From the NCBI GenBank assembly GCA_022570975.1, contig JACZYS010000042.1, positions 4,886 to 14,142 of the forward strand: DNA of 9,257 bases. The letters run 5' to 3'. How positions within the stretch are numbered: position 1 is the stretch's first letter; each line of letters starts with the position of its first letter. Source of the stretch: Candidatus Zixiibacteriota bacterium. Its GTDB lineage: Bacteria; Zixibacteria; MSB-5A5; GN15; FEB-12. Positions 8,501 to 9,257 of the stretch are shown here, piece by piece. The position numbers and the translations under genes are program-made. The notes below the pieces were generated by a model. That model saw nothing but the letters and a program-made list of their open reading frames with translations, was not told the DNA's origin and did not search any database.

Positions 8501-9257
8501 CTTTCGACATAACGGGAATGGAACAGGGAATTTATTTTGACAGTATTATGTTCACATCTCCTTCAGCAATAAATACTCCGGTATATACCAAAATTGAATT
8601 GCTTCTTCATCCCGAAGGAAATATAATTAGTGTACCTCTAACCAATCTCCAGAGAATAAAAGACGGACTAAAATTAGCAATTGACGGTGATACAATTATG
8701 GTTGGTCCCGGTGATTACCATGAATATATGATAATTGAAGACAAAAGCATCTTCATCAAAAGCACTGAAGGCCCATCAAAAACCACGCTCTTCCAGGTAA
8801 CACAATATCTCGGACGAACTATTGAAATTAGAGAGTGCTATGACAAGAGGGTGGAAATCTCCGGATTTACGCTTACCAATTTAGGGAATGGGAATGGATC
8901 TGGTTGGATTCTATATGTGAGGGAAACTAATTATGACTCAATATACATATACGACAACATAATCCTTGAAGCTGGGTGGGGATTTTATCTTCGTGCAAGG
9001 ATGATCCATGTTTACAACAACATTTTCATTGGCGGATCGAAATTTTCTGCAATCTGGGTGCAAAGCTCTGGTGCAAGTGCAGATATAAGAAACAACATCT
9101 TCTATAACAATAAAGCCTCTGTTGCCACACTTAACGGAGGGTCTGCCTACTTGAGAGGAAATATCATTGTTAACTCTGAATCTTATGGATTATATGGTGA
9201 CAATATTGACTCTGATTGTAACATTATCTGGGGGAATGGACCAGATTATATGGAAGG
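5545..9257 (+). CDS. Secreted thermolysin-family (M4) zinc metalloprotease fused to Ig-like, BACON-like and beta-helix modules; 3' end outside window
   Basis: The frame has no stop to the last base, giving at least 1237 residues from the TTG at 5545 (alternative TTG 5551). Residues 1-25 are a signal peptide (MFLFKNHFFAK, hydrophobic core, LFA-GQ). Residues ~30-220 are the FTP/PepSY propeptide (FTP stretch near 102-138). The peptidase domain (~227-541) has the zinc motif HEFAH (375-379), third ligand Glu399 in ALNESYSD, and Tyr390, Asp403 and His468 at the places of thermolysin Tyr157, Asp170 and His231. NNAYW (343-347) matches the substrate-binding NNAFW. An active zinc endopeptidase is expected. 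Downstream come an Ig-like domain (~545-648), an unrecognised region (~650-930, four cysteines), a BACON-like domain (~939-1024), and from ~1033 a right-handed beta-helix with recurring 'NNIF'-type rungs. A type IX sorting domain may follow past the edge. Both the TTG start and the long tail are unusual for the family. Confidence 0.92.
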   Translation, partial: MFLFKNHFFAKISMIMLIAPVPLFAGQGRVSSSGDTIQVVSMHPKWKTAEIIEGSFSTANQNSFEEKAVEFLILKKNLIRIYSPASELKHISTKTDNINFTHVRFQQQFNDILIWGCETIVHFDEEDKIYLLGGQTIATPEISTIPSSSSSLAEQSVLDELGKRLNVGYTFKETELIIYPDDDIPRLCWQVVIEDFESIPARWRCFVDASTLEILLIYNDLPSDGPAVGVGNDVLGVERSFGTYEFGGTYKMVDASLPMYTAPVENFQGVINTHLGTFSATNPFANFGPGNTWNYHWLEEACVSSQYNISLAYYYFYNTFGRDSWDDNNASVHGIAYASGIGNNAYWLGNGQIAFGSGDSVRYLPWSGADDMVAHEFAHGVTQTTANLTYLFQSGALNESYSDFFGVMVDRDDWTIAEDISLFATGFLRSMEDPHQGAIPDYYAFGYQPAHMSEYVEISALNDNGGVHSNSGIPNRVAYLVGSVIGKDKTEQIWYRTLTTYLTPGSSFHFWGQMTGQSIIDLYGYGTELDALSAALDSVGIYQPFVIPDPLTFSVKFGTIESEELIVYSGLTDTVIIDSVKIANGLVSVNDIFPVSIMNGEGLSLQVLFDASSYIACDMGNYYDTLEIYNSSIYNPQIAVPVDISITGDREGGRGGNIYESCDPPSRNRIDNLARVHNTGAISELNRSGEDGLYRSTLLVGLIDGIDTTVYMDIYDAKSFLPESGFRDSFNVRTRYSTRYCDIFADQSKVVGTVEFFYKYYFNEHCGEIIAEYNLTNICDTTLEIVVGIFADFDVNGADFVSNLAGLDVENNIGFVSNTSNSRAIGIKPMGATPRNMRLVNNQADIWPTGNLEPGFAYREMMETTNKTGTGAFDWSILLTFETATLAPGDTLQYAAAFIHSDIGLSDLIDMFDNIGTYKDSAVLFPDTNNIAVTQRIGQLVSDTTIFINYSTIGEEPSVSWEASHDSSWLSLSDYSGMTDQEITISFDITGMEQGIYFDSIMFTSPSAINTPVYTKIELLLHPEGNIISVPLTNLQRIKDGLKLAIDGDTIMVGPGDYHEYMIIEDKSIFIKSTEGPSKTTLFQVTQYLGRTIEIRECYDKRVEISGFTLTNLGNGNGSGWILYVRETNYDSIYIYDNIILEAGWGFYLRARMIHVYNNIFIGGSKFSAIWVQSSGASADIRNNIFYNNKASVATLNGGSAYLRGNIIVNSESYGLYGDNIDSDCNIIWGNGPDYME

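Noticed and set aside
8700..9257. Repeated Asn-rich peptides considered as a DNA repeat array
   Set aside because: The similarity is at the protein level (beta-helix rungs) and the DNA units are diverged and unequal in length, so this is not a tandem DNA repeat or a CRISPR.

Overview
This 9,257-base window looks like a piece of a low-to-moderate GC genome from the FCB group (Bacteroidota, Ignavibacteria, Calditrichaeota, Marinimicrobia, Zixibacteria and relatives). The main reason is the end of the first protease. It carries the 'SLSQNYPNPFNP...' and 'NLLGQKV...LASGIYFYKL' signature of the type IX secretion (Por) C-terminal sorting domain, in the form common in the uncultured branches of that group. 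The FG-GAP propeller, the BACON-like module and the large multidomain secreted proteases fit the same picture. I cannot name a genus or phylum.

Layout, left to right. Positions 1-229 (minus) hold the start of a secreted protein of unknown function, cut by the window edge. Its ATG overlaps the stop of the next gene in an ATGA. Positions 226-3963 (minus) encode a complete 1245-residue subtilisin-family (S8) protease with a prodomain, Ig-like linker, FG-GAP propeller and sorting domain. A 265-base divergent intergenic region (3964-4228) holds a good minus-strand promoter, a hairpin and a weaker plus-strand promoter. Positions 4229-5461 (plus) encode an HI0933/BaiN-family flavoprotein. After an 83-base gap with another TTGACA promoter, one uninterrupted frame runs from about 5545 to the right edge (plus). 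It encodes at least 1237 residues of a thermolysin-family (M4) metalloprotease fused to Ig-like, uncharacterised, BACON-like and right-handed beta-helix modules. It probably starts at TTG, and no stop codon occurs before the window ends.

How the parts may work together. Two large exported endopeptidases of different catalytic types, one serine and one zinc, sit on either side of a cytoplasmic flavoprotein, and their predicted promoters are similar. This suggests a locus for extracellular protein degradation at the cell surface. The flavoprotein has no evident link to that role. No RNA genes, CRISPR arrays, insertion sequences or phage genes were seen. The most unusual item is the M4 protease to beta-helix fusion. 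I see no evidence for a multi-gene system of a new kind.
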